Notes: generated by a model not told the origin, from the sequence alone. Positions 1 through 6,334 are shown, numbered from the stretch's first letter. The stretch: DNA of 9,793 nt from Cyclobacteriaceae bacterium (GCA_030589835.1 JAUUZS010000107.1:1-9793); one strand, 5' to 3'. Program-made: numbers and translations.

Positions 1-2
1 AG

Positions 3-296
3 TTGAATTACCCAAAGTCATTAATTTGCGTGGAAGACGGTCTGAAGGTAAATAAGATGCAAAAGCGTAGCGATATCATTGTGTATAATCGGGAAGGTAA
101 CGTATTTATGGTGGTGGAATGCAAATCCTCTAAAATAAAATTAAACCAAAATTCCATGATTCAACTCTCGACATACAATCAAGGGTATAATTCAGAATAC
201 CTTGCGCTCACCAACGGATTACAGATCTACGTATGCAAAATTGATTATGAAAATAAAAAAGCAGCATACATGGAGGAGTTTCCATCGTTCAAATAA
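3..296 (+). CDS. HsdR N-terminal-like PD-(D/E)XK nuclease-fold protein, 3' part only
   Basis: The frame is open at the left edge and ends at TAA 294-296. The first full codon is TTG in the middle of a conserved stretch, so the true start lies upstream, probably about 50 residues. What is visible resembles the small stand-alone proteins of Bacteroidota annotated as type I restriction enzyme R subunit N-terminal domain. Numbering from the TTG, the sequence KRSDIIVY supplies Asp24 and VVECK supplies Glu39 and Lys41, which together form the D-ExK signature of the PD-(D/E)XK fold. NGLQIYVCKID follows. The C-terminus at LEEIP-like EEFPSFK is where these short proteins normally stop, so it does not look like a truncated full HsdR: there is no helicase domain after it. 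No hsdM or hsdS partner is visible. Actual nuclease activity and role are unknown. Family assignment is confident, function is not. Confidence 0.8.
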   Translation: MNYPKSLICVEDGLKVNKMQKRSDIIVYNREGNVFMVVECKSSKIKLNQNSMIQLSTYNQGYNSEYLALTNGLQIYVCKIDYENKKAAYMEEFPSFK

Positions 297-496
297 ATGC
301 CGGTTTTTTCTTGCAGCTTCAGAGAGAAAACAGATTGAAGGAAGATTGATGTAGATTGAAGCGATTGAATTCTTAATCGTTACAATTAGCTCAATCTACA
401 TCAATCTTTATCCAATATTTATGTCCTGCTATGTCTCTGAAAGGTGCTATTCCCAATAGAAAAACGCACCCTTCCCGCTTACAGTACTCCTTCAGC
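297..496. other. Convergent intergenic region with nested inverted repeats
   Basis: This is the space between two converging genes (the nuclease-fold protein and mmdB), so it should hold transcript ends for both. It contains the 18-base inverted repeat at 342-408, listed separately. A second, weaker dyad lies at 443-470: GGTG-CTATT pairs with AATAG-CACC, with 7 extra bases on one side. Read on the minus strand it lies about 27 bases beyond the mmdB stop, but no U-tract follows it. I see no further gene here. Confidence 0.5.
342..408. repeat. Perfect 18-bp inverted repeat, long stem-loop
   Basis: Bases 342-359 (AAGATTGATGTAGATTGA) are an exact reverse complement of 391-408. Inside, 360-366 can pair with 375-381 (one G-T wobble), leaving a 9-base bulge at 382-390. 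The whole could fold into a stem of about 25 pairs. The hexamer GATTGA occurs four times from 333 to 368 and its complement TCAATC twice in the right arm. It lies in the 3' region of two convergent genes and has no T-tract. A bidirectional transcript-end structure or a dispersed palindromic repeat unit are both possible. Confidence 0.7.
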
Positions 497-1837
497 CTAT
501 GCCAGGAAGCTTAATAAAATACCTGCTGCTACTGCCGAACCGATTACGCCGGATACATTTGGCGCCATGGCATGCATCAATAGGTGATTTGTAGGATCGG
601 CCTTCAATCCCTCATTTTGAACTACTCGGGCACTGTCAGGTACCGCAGAAACACCTGCTGCACCAATAAGCGGATTAATTTTATTATCTCCTTTAAGGAA
701 TATATTCATAACTTTTGCGAAGATTAAGCCGCCGGCTGTGGCAATCATAAATGAAAGTGCTCCAAGAACGAATATTAACATGGACTCGGAAGTCAGAAAT
801 ACGTCTGCCTGTGTTGAAGCCCCTACGGTCAGTCCTAAAAGGATCGTTACGATGTCGATGAGTGGGTTTCTTGCCGTGTTGGCCAAGCGTTCCGTAACAC
901 CAGACTCTTTCAATATATTTCCAAAGAAGAGCATGCCCAATAGTGGTAAAGCGCTTGGTGAAATAAAGGTTGTCAATAACAATCCGATAATCGGGAATAT
1001 TATTTTCTCTACCTTAGAAACTGCTCTTGGTGGCTTCATCCTAATTTTTCTTTCTCTTTCAGAAGTCAGCAACTTCATAATCGGCGGTTGAATCACCGGC
1101 ACCAGGGCCATATAAGAATACGCTGCAATGGCAATCGGGCCAATAAGATTTTTTACTGTCGTTCCATCTGCCAATACATTGATAACCTTGGCCAGCTTGG
1201 AAGATAGAAAGATGGCCGTTGGACCATCAGCACCACCAATAATACCAATTGCTCCAGCTTCGGGACCGGCAAAACCTAAAGCTAGCGCACCTAAAAAGGT
1301 GAGAAAAATACCAATCTGAGCAGCAGCCCCAAGAAGCACCAATCGTGGATTGCTGATCAAAGACGAAAAATCGGTCATGGCGCCTATGCCAAGAAAGATC
1401 AACGGAGGGTAGATGCCTTTTACCACGCCAAAGTATAAATAGCTGAGCACACTACCGCTTTCATAAATACCTACTTGAAGCCCCGCATCAAGCACAAAAG
1501 GAATATTACCTATTAATATACCTGTTCCGATTGGCACTAAAAGCAGTGGCTCATAATCATACTTTATGGCCAGGAAAATAAAAAGCAACCCTACCATGAT
1601 CATCACCACGTGACCCACAGTAACGTTTCTAAATCCTGTATATTTCATGAATGTCTCAATGCCGGAGACCACCCCATTTTTCTTTTGTACGACATCTGTG
1701 GTATGATTTACGGATTCCACCTTCGTGATTTCATTGGCAGAATGGACAGCATTATTTCCTGCCTCCCCTTTCATGAAAAAGGACCCTAGAATGGAAAGAA
1801 TCGCAATGATTCCTATTACTGTTAATAATCTTTTCAT
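497..1837 (-). CDS. mmdB: Sodium-translocating methylmalonyl-CoA decarboxylase, beta (membrane pump) subunit
   Basis: 446 residues, matching the OadB/MmdB/GcdB family of membrane decarboxylase subunits. These decarboxylate carboxybiotin on the carrier subunit and couple this to Na+ export across the inner membrane. Visible family marks are GGADGPT at 201-207, whose Asp204 corresponds to the essential aspartate of Klebsiella OadB; SYMALVPVIQPPIM at 241-254; and INPLIGAAGVSAVPDSARV at 387-405. The last contains Asn388, Gly392 and Ser397, spaced like the functionally important Asn373, Gly377 and Ser382 of Klebsiella. The rest is mostly hydrophobic helices. An N-terminal extension of about 70 residues begins with a signal-anchor-like helix (residues 4-22) followed by a polar stretch; this is longer than in short family members. 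It is the last gene of the operon, starting 7 bases after mmdC. The family is certain. The methylmalonyl-CoA substrate is inferred from the neighbours. Confidence 0.93.
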   Translation of the reverse strand: MKRLLTVIGIIAILSILGSFFMKGEAGNNAVHSANEITKVESVNHTTDVVQKKNGVVSGIETFMKYTGFRNVTVGHVVMIMVGLLFIFLAIKYDYEPLLLVPIGTGILIGNIPFVLDAGLQVGIYESGSVLSYLYFGVVKGIYPPLIFLGIGAMTDFSSLISNPRLVLLGAAAQIGIFLTFLGALALGFAGPEAGAIGIIGGADGPTAIFLSSKLAKVINVLADGTTVKNLIGPIAIAAYSYMALVPVIQPPIMKLLTSERERKIRMKPPRAVSKVEKIIFPIIGLLLTTFISPSALPLLGMLFFGNILKESGVTERLANTARNPLIDIVTILLGLTVGASTQADVFLTSESMLIFVLGALSFMIATAGGLIFAKVMNIFLKGDNKINPLIGAAGVSAVPDSARVVQNEGLKADPTNHLLMHAMAPNVSGVIGSAVAAGILLSFLA

Positions 1838-1844
1838 AAGAATA

Positions 1845-2261
1845 TTATTCGATTTCTATTAAAACATCTCCCTGCAATACGGAATCACCTTCAGCCACAT
1901 GGATTTTATTTATCCTTCCATCCTTTTCTGCCAATATGCTATTCTCCATTTTCATCGCTTCCAGAATCAAAAGCGTTTGGCCTTTTTTCACCGTATCGCC
2001 TTCTTTTACATTGAGTTTGAAAATTGTTCCGGGTAGTGGCGCATCTACTTTACTCAATCCTGCTGCCGGCTTTGGCTTTGTCTCCTTTATGGGAACAGGC
2101 TTTGGCCTCACTAATTTTGGCGTTTTAGTTGTTTTTACTTCTTCGGCCAATTCCACCTGGTAGACAGATCCATTTACATCTATCTCAGCAATATTATCTT
2201 CAAAGGAATTTATATGTACTTCATATTCGTTTCCCCGAATCGTGAATTTGAATTTTTTCAT
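1845..2261 (-). CDS. mmdC: Biotin carrier (biotinyl) subunit of methylmalonyl-CoA decarboxylase
   Basis: 138 residues. The C-terminal half (about 71-138) is a biotinyl/lipoyl domain with the biotinylation motif EAMKMEN at 101-107; Lys104 should carry biotin after ligation by BirA. The preceding VDAPLPGTI and GDTVKKGQ stretches, and GDSVLQGDVLIEIE at the end, are typical of the beta-barrel hammerhead. Residues 1-40 form a small N-terminal beta-rich segment. Residues 43-68 are a Lys/Pro/Thr-rich flexible linker, which lets the biotin arm move between the cytoplasmic carboxyltransferase MmdA and the membrane pump MmdB. The gene lies 2 bases after the gamma-like subunit and 7 bases before mmdB, so it is co-transcribed. 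Similar carriers serve oxaloacetate and glutaconyl-CoA decarboxylases; the adjoining MmdA-type carboxyltransferase favours methylmalonyl-CoA. Confidence 0.92.
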   Translation of the reverse strand: MKKFKFTIRGNEYEVHINSFEDNIAEIDVNGSVYQVELAEEVKTTKTPKLVRPKPVPIKETKPKPAAGLSKVDAPLPGTIFKLNVKEGDTVKKGQTLLILEAMKMENSILAEKDGRINKIHVAEGDSVLQGDVLIEIE

Positions 2262-2263
2262 AT

Positions 2264-2638
2264 TTAAAATCTTCTATTAAGACCTTTTGTTACGTTATAT
2301 ATTTTTGAACTCCAGGGTGAATATCTCTTGGATATTTTAGAAATGGTAAGTACCGTTTTTTCATCATCATGCATCTCATTGAAATACAAATGCAAAGCTG
2401 CACTTATAGCTGCGCTCACCTCCCCGGTAATGGTAAGATCATCAATGATCTCTTCTTGAACCCCTATCCTATTCAATCTCCACTTTGTTATTAATTTTAA
2501 TAATACAGGCATAAACTGAAAAACTAAATAGAGAGAGAAAAGAGCAGCAAAAACAATTACATAACCCACAAATGCCAGCGTGGTATCAGCTGCTGTCACC
2601 CTGGACATATCAAAAATTACTTCTCCTAATAAATTCAT
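2264..2638 (-). CDS. OadG/MmdD-like small membrane subunit of the decarboxylase
   Basis: 124 residues in the position expected for the gamma (OadG) or delta (MmdD) subunit, which anchors the carboxyltransferase and carrier to the membrane pump. A single strong transmembrane segment spans about residues 20-48. Before it is a short N-terminal tail. After it come a basic stretch (KWRLNRIG) and a cytoplasmic region with SAAISAALHLYF at 75-86. The C-terminal YSPWSSKIYNVT (106-117) resembles the PWS-type terminal motif seen in Bacteroidota members. The histidine-rich zinc-binding tail of enterobacterial OadG is not evident. Sequence similarity in this family is always low, so the call rests largely on operon position, size and topology. 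It starts 12 bases after the mmdA stop and ends 2 bases before mmdC. Confidence 0.75.
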   Translation of the reverse strand: MNLLGEVIFDMSRVTAADTTLAFVGYVIVFAALFSLYLVFQFMPVLLKLITKWRLNRIGVQEEIIDDLTITGEVSAAISAALHLYFNEMHDDEKTVLTISKISKRYSPWSSKIYNVTKGLNRRF

Positions 2639-2650
2639 ATTTCTTTCCTT

Positions 2651-4210
2651 TTATAATGGGATATTTGAGTGCTTTTTAGGAGGATTATAATCTTTCTTTG
2701 TTGCCAGGGTCTGCAAGGCTCTGATTACTCTAAATCGTGTGTTTCGAGGTTCAATGATATCATCGATAAATCCATATTTTGCTGCTTGATACGGATTTGC
2801 AAATTTTGCTTCGTATTCTAATTCTTTCTCATGAATGAATTTAGACCGTTCATCTTCATCCTCAATTTCGCTGATCTTCCGTCCTTCCAGCACCTCAACA
2901 GCTCCTTTGGCTCCCATGACAGCGATTTCGGCAGTAGGCCAGGCATAGTTGATGTCACCTCTCAACTGCTTACAACTCATTACATCATGTGCTCCGCCAT
3001 AAGATTTCCGTAAGGTTATCGTAACTTTTGGTACGGTAGCTTCACCATAGGCAAAAAGCAATTTAGCGCCGTGAATGATAATGCCTCCCAGCTCCTGGCT
3101 ACTACCCGGCAAAAATCCAGGAACATCCACAAGCGTGACTATAGGAATATTAAAAGAATCGCAAAAGCGTACAAACCGGGCAGCTTTTCTTGAAGCATTG
3201 ATATCGAGAACTCCGGCCAAATAATTTGGTTGGTTAGCCACTATTCCTACTGAAGCGCCATTAAACCTTGCAAAACCTATGACAATATTTTTTGCGTAAT
3301 TTCTCTGTATTTCAAAAAATTCATTCTCATCTACTATGGTATGGATTACATCTGTCACATCATAAGGTTTGTTTGGGTTCTCAGGGACTATTTCGTTCAA
3401 GGCATCTTCAAGCCTGTCGATAGAGTCCTTATTCTCAATAATCGGTGGCTCTTCCAGGTTGTTCGAAGGCAAATAGCTCATCAATTTCCTTATAAGCATC
3501 ATTCCCTCCTCTTCATCTTTTACAAGAAAATGCGAAACCCCGGATTTTGTTGAATGTACATTTGCCCCTCCAAGCTCCTCGGCGGTGATTTCTTCTCCTG
3601 TTACTGTTTTCACCACCTTCGGCCCGGTGACAAACATATAACTGGCTTTGTCTCTCATGACAATAAAATCTGTTAGTGCCGGAGAATACACTGCGCCCCC
3701 TGCGCATGGCCCATAAATGGCTGATATTTGTGGTATAACCCCGCTGGCCATTATATTTCGCTGAAAAATCTCGGCATAACCTGCCAGGCTTCGCACGCCT
3801 TCCTGGATTCTTGCTCCTCCACTATCGTTCAATCCGATCACAGGTACGCCAACTTTCATTGCCTGATCCATCACTTTGCATATCTTATTGGCATATGTTT
3901 CTGAAAGCGACCCTCCAAAAACTGTAAAATCCTGAGCAAATACATACACAACACGACCATCAATGGTACCGTGCCCTGTCACCACACCATCAGACAGAAA
4001 CTGCTGTTTATCCATACCAAATGATTTTGTTCGATGTGTCACAAACATATCAAACTCCTCAAAACTGTCTTCATCGAGAAGCATCTCAATGCGCTCTCTG
4101 GCTGTAAATTTTCCCTTTTTGTGTTGAGAATCAATTCTTTTCTCTCCGCCACCGAGACGGGCTTCGCCTCTTTTCTCAATGAGCTCGTTAATTTTTTCCT
4201 GATTTTTCAT
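2651..4210 (-). CDS. mmdA: Methylmalonyl-CoA decarboxylase alpha subunit (carboxyltransferase)
   Basis: 519 residues, the full length of the acyl-CoA carboxyltransferase family (MmdA, PccB). It moves the carboxyl group from methylmalonyl-CoA to biotin on MmdC, giving propionyl-CoA. The N-terminal crotonase-like half has [13 protein letters not shown] (98-110), the acyl-CoA pocket glycines in [12 protein letters not shown] (128-139) and an oxyanion-hole stretch [13 protein letters not shown] (167-179). The C-terminal half has [18 protein letters not shown] (361-378) and [11 protein letters not shown] (401-411), which bind the biotin side. The same fold serves as the beta subunit of propionyl-CoA carboxylase. 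The decarboxylase assignment comes from the neighbouring membrane pump subunits and the lack of a biotin carboxylase gene. The OadA-type TIM-barrel fold is absent, which argues against oxaloacetate as substrate. It follows mce by 2 bases. Confidence 0.92.
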   Translation of the reverse strand: MKNQEKINELIEKRGEARLGGGEKRIDSQHKKGKFTARERIEMLLDEDSFEEFDMFVTHRTKSFGMDKQQFLSDGVVTGHGTIDGRVVYVFAQDFTVFGGSLSETYANKICKVMDQAMKVGVPVIGLNDSGGARIQEGVRSLAGYAEIFQRNIMASGVIPQISAIYGPCAGGAVYSPALTDFIVMRDKASYMFVTGPKVVKTVTGEEITAEELGGANVHSTKSGVSHFLVKDEEEGMMLIRKLMSYLPSNNLEEPPIIENKDSIDRLEDALNEIVPENPNKPYDVTDVIHTIVDENEFFEIQRNYAKNIVIGFARFNGASVGIVANQPNYLAGVLDINASRKAARFVRFCDSFNIPIVTLVDVPGFLPGSSQELGGIIIHGAKLLFAYGEATVPKVTITLRKSYGGAHDVMSCKQLRGDINYAWPTAEIAVMGAKGAVEVLEGRKISEIEDEDERSKFIHEKELEYEAKFANPYQAAKYGFIDDIIEPRNTRFRVIRALQTLATKKDYNPPKKHSNIPL

Positions 4211-4212
4211 AT

Positions 4213-4641
4213 CTAAGCTGATGGTTTGGTTTTCTTGCCTGGCTCTTCACATAATTCCGTCAATACTCCTTGAGTTGATTTTGGATGCAAAAAGGCAATA
4301 TTAAGTCCTTCCGCACCAGTTCTTGGTTTTTCATCAATCAGCCTGATACCCTTTTCTTTTACCTCCATCAAAGTGTCTTGCAACCCTTCAACAGCAAAGG
4401 CAATATGATGAACTCCCGGCCCTTTTTTCTCAATAAATTTCCCTATGGGGCCATCTGGTGAGGTCGATTCGAGCAATTCGATTTTAGTCTGGCCTACCTT
4501 AAAAAAGGCTGTTTTTACTTTTTGATCCATTACCTCCTCTATGGAATAGCACTTAAATCCCAATACATCTTCATAGTATTTGATCGATTCTTCGAGATTG
4601 GCGACCGCAATTCCCAAATGCTCAATATGTGTTGCTTTCAT
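4213..4641 (-). CDS. mce: Methylmalonyl-CoA epimerase
   Basis: 142 residues, a two-repeat vicinal-oxygen-chelate (glyoxalase/bleomycin resistance) fold. It interconverts (2R)- and (2S)-methylmalonyl-CoA, linking B12-dependent methylmalonyl-CoA mutase to the stereospecific carboxyltransferase. Metal-site candidates are His8 in IEHLGIAV, Glu55 in TKIELLE, His79 in GPGVHHIAF and Glu129 in LTELCE, at the spacing usual for this family. [19 protein letters not shown] (112-130) is typical of methylmalonyl-CoA epimerases rather than lactoylglutathione lyases. A short basic tail follows. It is the first gene of the operon and runs into mmdA with a 2-base gap, so the epimerase and decarboxylase should be made together. 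No mutase gene is in the window. Confidence 0.92.
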   Translation of the reverse strand: MKATHIEHLGIAVANLEESIKYYEDVLGFKCYSIEEVMDQKVKTAFFKVGQTKIELLESTSPDGPIGKFIEKKGPGVHHIAFAVEGLQDTLMEVKEKGIRLIDEKPRTGAEGLNIAFLHPKSTQGVLTELCEEPGKKTKPSA

Positions 4642-4655
4642 AATTAAATTAGATT

Positions 4656-4684
4656 GAAATGTACCTTAAATTTGGCGCCACAAA
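4656..4684 (-). promoter_or_regulatory. Possible promoter of the mce-mmd operon
   Basis: On the minus strand, TTTG (4684-4681) is followed after 17 bases by TACATTTC (4663-4656). The latter differs only in its last base from the Bacteroidota -7 element TAnnTTTG. The implied leader to the mce ATG at 4641 would be very short, so this is a weak call. Confidence 0.25.
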
Positions 4685-4698
4685 ATTCCGTAATTCGA

Positions 4699-4725
4699 AA
4701 TGACCATAATATGATCATGGTCATT
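4699..4725. promoter_or_regulatory. Inverted repeat upstream of mce, candidate operator
   Basis: AATGACCAT at 4699-4707 is mirrored exactly by ATGGTCATT at 4717-4725, with a 9-base spacer. It lies 58-84 bases upstream of the mce start. The wide spacing between half sites (18 bases centre to centre) does not fit a Crp/Fnr site. It is more like the operators of TetR- or GntR-type regulators, but no such gene is in the window. Confidence 0.45.
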
Positions 4726-4830
4726 ATAGCGCATGATAATAATCTGCTTTTAAGCTGCCCTAAAAATACATTACTAAGCTCACTGAATTTTTAATAAATT
4801 CCTTCATCAACTCATTTTTTATTTAAAAAA

Positions 4831-4838
4831 TAGATTTG
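4831..4838 (+). promoter_or_regulatory. Possible -7 element for the Crp/Fnr gene
   Basis: TAGATTTG fits the Bacteroidota -7 consensus TAnnTTTG exactly. No clear TTG/TTTG -33 element lies about 20 bases upstream, only a T-run at 4815-4820. Use of this site would give a leader of about 185 bases. Confidence 0.35.
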
Positions 4839-4993
4839 TACGCTTAATGACTACATATATCATGGAATTATACAAGCATTGTAATTTGCAAGACATAATA
4901 ATACTTAAAGTCCAAAACAATATAAATTAATAAGCGTCTATCCAAGTGCCGAACAATTTGGGACGACTGAGTGTTATTTTAATTAGCACCTTG

Positions 4994-5014
4994 TTTTTAT
5001 TATCATAATAAAAA
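4994..5014. promoter_or_regulatory. Perfect 21-base palindrome just upstream of the Crp/Fnr start
   Basis: TTTTTATTAT (4994-5003) and ATAATAAAAA (5005-5014) are exact reverse complements around a single central C at 5004. The palindrome ends 15 bases before the ATG at 5030, a position where a bound protein would block transcription. It could be an autoregulatory operator. Its all A/T arms mean chance is also plausible. Confidence 0.4.
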
Positions 5015-5029
5015 ATAAATAAAAGATAT

Positions 5030-5707
5030 ATGAATAATCAGAGTAACATTTGGTATTTCGAAGACATCGATCTTTATAACATACTTTGTCCCCACAAAGT
5101 GCCCACGATGAACGAAAAGCATAGCTTTAATAAATATAAGAAAAACGCTTTTATCTACTTTGAAGATGAGCAATCGGATCAAATTTATCTGGTCGCCGAG
5201 GGAAGGGTAAAAATAGGAAGTTACACTGAAGATGGCCGTGAAGTGACAAAAGCCATTCTTTCTGCCGGGGAGATTTTTGGTGAATTAGGGTTGATTGGCC
5301 AGGAAAAAAGAACTGATTTTGCCCAGGCTCTCGATGATACCACGATTTGCCCGATGGACATCCATGACATGAAAGAGCTTATGGCACATAATAAAGCACT
5401 GAACATTAAGATTTATAAGCTACTAGGTTTACGGATAAAAAAAATGGAAAGGAAAATAGAATCCCTGGTTTTTAAAGATTCCAGAACAAGGATTGTAGAA
5501 TTCTTAAAAGATTGGGCAACCGAAAAAGGCAGGAAAGTTGGCTTTGAAACGATGATGAAAAACTACCTGACGCATAAAGACATTGCATCCCTGACCGGAA
5601 CCAGCAGGCAGACAGTTACTACAATCTTAAATGAACTGAAAGAAAAAAACATCATCAACTTCGATCGCCGTAGAATTTTAGTTAGGGATATGGAAAAACT
5701 TGTTTAA
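5030..5707 (+). CDS. Crp/Fnr-family transcriptional regulator
   Basis: 225 residues, the usual length. Residues about 30-120 form the cyclic-nucleotide-binding-like beta barrel, with GEIFGELGL at 80-88 and RTDFAQAL at 94-101 in the position of the phosphate-binding cassette (Arg94-Thr95 align with Arg82-Ser83 of E. coli CRP). A long dimerisation helix follows (about 118-150), then a Crp-type winged helix-turn-helix with THKDIASLTG at 181-190 and recognition helix SRQTVTTIL at 192-200. The first recognition Arg is kept (Arg193), but CRP's Glu181 and Arg185 are replaced by Gln194 and Thr198, so its target site probably differs from TGTGA. Only two cysteines (20 and 107) are present, so an Fnr-type 4Fe-4S cluster is unlikely. 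It diverges from the mmd operon, which it may or may not control. The effector is unknown. The start has an A-rich leader typical of the phylum. Confidence 0.9.
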   Translation: MNNQSNIWYFEDIDLYNILCPHKVPTMNEKHSFNKYKKNAFIYFEDEQSDQIYLVAEGRVKIGSYTEDGREVTKAILSAGEIFGELGLIGQEKRTDFAQALDDTTICPMDIHDMKELMAHNKALNIKIYKLLGLRIKKMERKIESLVFKDSRTRIVEFLKDWATEKGRKVGFETMMKNYLTHKDIASLTGTSRQTVTTILNELKEKNIINFDRRRILVRDMEKLV

Positions 5708-5843
5708 GTTGTACCATTCGGATTTCACCCACTCAATTTTGTAGCTTAGAAAAAAGTTTATGCATGTTTTATCAATACAAAACGTCATGTATCATTACAA
5801 ATAGTATACTTACTAATAATTGCATTTTTTCCGTCATGGGATC

Positions 5844-5881
5844 TTTATTAAACCAAAGCGTGTACCTTCACGTTTAATAAA
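5844..5881. repeat. 10-bp inverted repeat upstream of the sorting-domain gene
   Basis: TTTATTAAAC (5844-5853) is mirrored exactly by GTTTAATAAA (5872-5881), with an 18-base spacer. A small inner GTG/CAC pairing is possible (5860-5862 with 5869-5871). It lies between the Crp/Fnr stop and the candidate sigma-54 promoter, centred about 73 bases before the predicted transcription start. It could be an upstream activator site or a transcript-end hairpin of the regulator gene; no T-tract follows it. Confidence 0.4.
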
Positions 5882-5908
5882 ATGTCGAAGGAAATTTTAT
5901 TTAAAAAG

Positions 5909-5924
5909 TGGCTTGCTTTTTGCT
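5909..5924 (+). promoter_or_regulatory. Candidate sigma-54 (-24/-12) promoter
   Basis: TGGC at 5909-5912 and TTGCT at 5920-5924 are separated by 7 bases. This gives the obligatory GG (5910-5911) and GC (5922-5923) with exactly 10 bases between, as in the consensus TGGCACG-N4-TTGCW. Mismatches fall only at the weaker A and C positions. The predicted start is near 5935, leaving a 22-base leader to the ATG at 5957. No convincing TAnnTTTG promoter competes here, and rpoN is present in the same window. Confidence 0.5.
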
Positions 5925-5956
5925 TAGTATAAGTTTTAGTTACCGTATATGAAAGA

Positions 5957-6334
5957 ATGAAATATTACCTAACAACGTTATTATGTGTTCTGTTTTTTAT
6001 TCAACTATCTCATGGTCAGAACACTCCTATAGGTGAAGATAAAAGTGAATTGCCAAAGCTAAAGACGGAAAGCCTTCACATCATGACAGAAATTGAATTA
6101 TATCCTAATCCTACTGTCGATTACCTCAACATTACCCTAACAAATTCTACGCTAAAGGATGTTCATTTTGAAGTATATAATATTATTGGCAACAAACAAA
6201 AATTTGAGCTTGAACTCATAAATGCTGATAATTACAAAATCCATGTTAAAGAATTTCATTCCGGTTATTATCTGCTAATCATCAAAGATCCTGTTACACG
6301 ATTCAACAAGGCATTCAAATTTCGTAAGCAATAA
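5957..6334 (+). CDS. Small secreted protein with a T9SS type A C-terminal sorting domain
   Basis: 125 residues. A clear signal peptide (about 1-20: a Lys, then a hydrophobic core, ending SHG before Gln21) directs Sec export. Residues about 47-125 match the type A sorting domain used by the Bacteroidota type IX secretion system. YPNPTVDYLNITL at 49-61 is the hallmark opening; FEVYNIIGN (71-79) and HSGYYLLIIKD (101-111) follow, and the end is basic (KFRKQ). Only about 25 residues lie between signal peptide and sorting domain, so there is essentially no passenger domain. The full frame is intact from a GAAAG-preceded ATG, with no sign of frameshift or truncation. Upstream is a candidate sigma-54 promoter; downstream is a strong terminator, so it is probably monocistronic. 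Its role is unknown. It could be a relic of a larger secreted protein or a small surface peptide. Confidence 0.8.
   Translation: MKYYLTTLLCVLFFIQLSHGQNTPIGEDKSELPKLKTESLHIMTEIELYPNPTVDYLNITLTNSTLKDVHFEVYNIIGNKQKFELELINADNYKIHVKEFHSGYYLLIIKDPVTRFNKAFKFRKQ

Larger units (their letters stand above)
4642..5029. other. 388-base divergent regulatory region between mce and the Crp/Fnr gene
   Basis: No coding region is supported here. The stretch is AT-rich and holds promoter candidates for both directions plus two dyads, at 4699-4725 and 4994-5014, each listed separately. The central part (about 4850-4985) shows nothing I can assign. Its size leaves room for a long leader in front of the regulator gene. 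Confidence 0.6.

Noticed and set aside
443..470. Bulged hairpin as the mmdB terminator
   Set aside because: The stem is interrupted by 7 unpaired bases and no T-run follows on the minus strand, so I do not call it an intrinsic terminator.
738..1319. Plus-strand open frames opposite mmdB
   Set aside because: They mirror the hydrophobic coding pattern of the conserved pump subunit and show no independent start signals or motifs.
2651..4210. Propionyl-CoA carboxylase beta subunit (pccB) as the name for mmdA
   Set aside because: Same fold, but the operon has pump subunits and a carrier and no biotin carboxylase gene, which favours the decarboxylase.
4667..4674. Plus-strand TAAATTTG near the mce start, as a promoter for the Crp/Fnr gene
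   Set aside because: No -33 element sits at a suitable distance and it lies more than 350 bases from the regulator start; it may be chance in AT-rich DNA.
5030..5707. Oxygen-sensing Fnr identity for the regulator
   Set aside because: Only two cysteines are present and none form the N-terminal cluster needed to hold a 4Fe-4S centre.
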